Source: JAGOTP01 sp964359565
GTDB taxonomy: Bacteria > Patescibacteriota > Patescibacteriia > 2-12-FULL-60-25
Reading direction: 5' to 3'
Assembly: GCA_964359565.1 (NCBI GenBank)
Contig: CAYHTN010000009.1
Coordinates: 1 to 24,160 of the forward strand
DNA length: 24,160 bases
Shown here: positions 23,645 through 24,160 of the stretch, piece by piece
How positions within the stretch are numbered: position 1 is the first letter of the stretch
How the letters are laid out: each line of letters starts with the position of its first letter
Made by a program: the position numbers and the translations under genes
Notes under the pieces: model-generated
Seen by the model: only the letters and a program-made list of their open reading frames with translations
What the model was told of the DNA's origin: nothing
Database searches by the model: none

Positions 23645-24112
23645 TCAGATCAATCTAAGTTCGTTAAACCATTCATACATGACCGGTTCTAGTCCCGGTT
23701 TTTGTTCCCACTCCTCAGTCGTCATATTCCCCGCTAAGTATTCTCCTGTTCGTTTTCCAAGCTCTTTCATCTCCGATTGTGAGTACCAACCAACTTTTTT
23801 TGTTTCTTCAAGACTTCGTTTGATCTCTCCTATTGTTGTCACTCGATATATTTTCCAATAATGCCAATCTCCACCTGAACGTCGGCAGGCGACATCTTTG
23901 CGTCCTTCTATGACAAGATGTAATTCAATGGCGTGCAAGCCGACTTCTTCTTCCAGCTCGCGTCTCGCCGCTTCTTCGTAGCTTTCCTCTCCATCAAGAT
24001 GCCCGGCGGGGATTGAAAAACCAAGCGGTATGCGGGCTCGTTCAATTAAGAGGATCTTTCCATCTTGTTCGACAAGCATCCCGACGCTCGTATGATTGCA
24101 GGGAAGAGGCAT
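23645..24112 (-). CDS. Nudix hydrolase
   Basis: This 155-aa protein carries a complete Nudix box, GHLDGEESYEEAARREL followed by EEEVGL (G-x5-E-x7-REL-xEE-x-GL), with all metal-binding glutamates. The N-terminal strand SVGMLVEQDGKILLIERAR is also typical. The family hydrolyses nucleoside diphosphates linked to another group, such as oxidised nucleotides, NADH or sugar nucleotides; the substrate cannot be told from sequence. The start at 24112 places the first strand normally. TAAAAT lies just upstream of the ATG but is too close for a normal leader. It is followed by the Mqo-like gene. Confidence 0.9.
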   Translation of the reverse strand: MPLPCNHTSVGMLVEQDGKILLIERARIPLGFSIPAGHLDGEESYEEAARRELEEEVGLHAIELHLVIEGRKDVACRRSGGDWHYWKIYRVTTIGEIKRSLEETKKVGWYSQSEMKELGKRTGEYLAGNMTTEEWEQKPGLEPVMYEWFNELRLI

Positions 24113-24160
24113 GTGATTTTAGAGCGCGGTCGCGATGTTCTTTAAGTCCCCCTGCAAGCA

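Noticed and set aside
1..24160. tRNA, rRNA, CRISPR arrays, insertion sequences or prophage genes
   Set aside because: I saw no cloverleaf, regular spacer repeats, transposase or phage structural motifs on either strand.

Overview
The window looks like a piece of a chromosome from the Candidate Phyla Radiation (Patescibacteria), at roughly 50% G+C and using TGA as a stop codon, so not a recoded Gracilibacteria/Absconditabacteria lineage. The reasons are the compact gene layout, a reduced RelA/SpoT, a TopA without zinc fingers, a VirB6/PrgI/TraC-like/VirB4 type IV secretion cluster of the kind often seen in CPR genomes, and an almost complete lack of Shine-Dalgarno sequences. Assignment below phylum level (for example Uhrbacteria-like) would be a guess.

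Layout. The left edge (1-206, minus) holds the 5' part of an unidentified gene whose reading frame appears broken near base 170. Divergent from it is the chromosome-partitioning pair parA-parB (347-2100). A repeat-rich spacer (a perfect 34-bp palindrome and a partial copy of a dispersed hairpin element) leads to a single GC-rich 2-oxoglutarate/Fe(II) oxygenase gene (2328-3230) with its own promoter, structured leader and strong ribosome binding site. A minus-strand block of housekeeping genes follows, transcribed lytR-like LCP > der > pth > dprA > topA > relA (12445 down to 3289). A 358-bp gap between pth and der carries nested inverted repeats.

From 12672 to 21560 the plus strand carries a tightly packed cluster: a VirB6/TrbL-like membrane protein with a very long C-terminal region, an unrecognised coiled-coil protein with an internal duplication, a PrgI-family membrane protein, a TraC-like protein, a VirB4 ATPase, a VirB8-like single-pass membrane protein and ComF. 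No relaxase, coupling protein or mobility gene is visible, so a fixed envelope machine is more likely than a conjugative element. ComF at the end of the cluster, and DprA in the neighbouring block, make a DNA-uptake role worth testing.

The right end carries, on the minus strand, a Nudix hydrolase, a malate:quinone-oxidoreductase-like flavoprotein, and a second GC-rich single-gene unit (21642-22049, unrecognised 135-aa protein) with its own strong Shine-Dalgarno, leader hairpin and intrinsic terminator. It resembles the oxygenase unit in design.

Translation signals split the window in two. Most ordinary genes have short, pyrimidine-rich leaders with no Shine-Dalgarno (several end in CTCT just before ATG), and at least two share a TACACTAACCCC promoter motif. 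The two GC-rich units have long leaders with GGAGG or AAAGGAG. All functional calls come from reading motifs by eye; no database search was possible.
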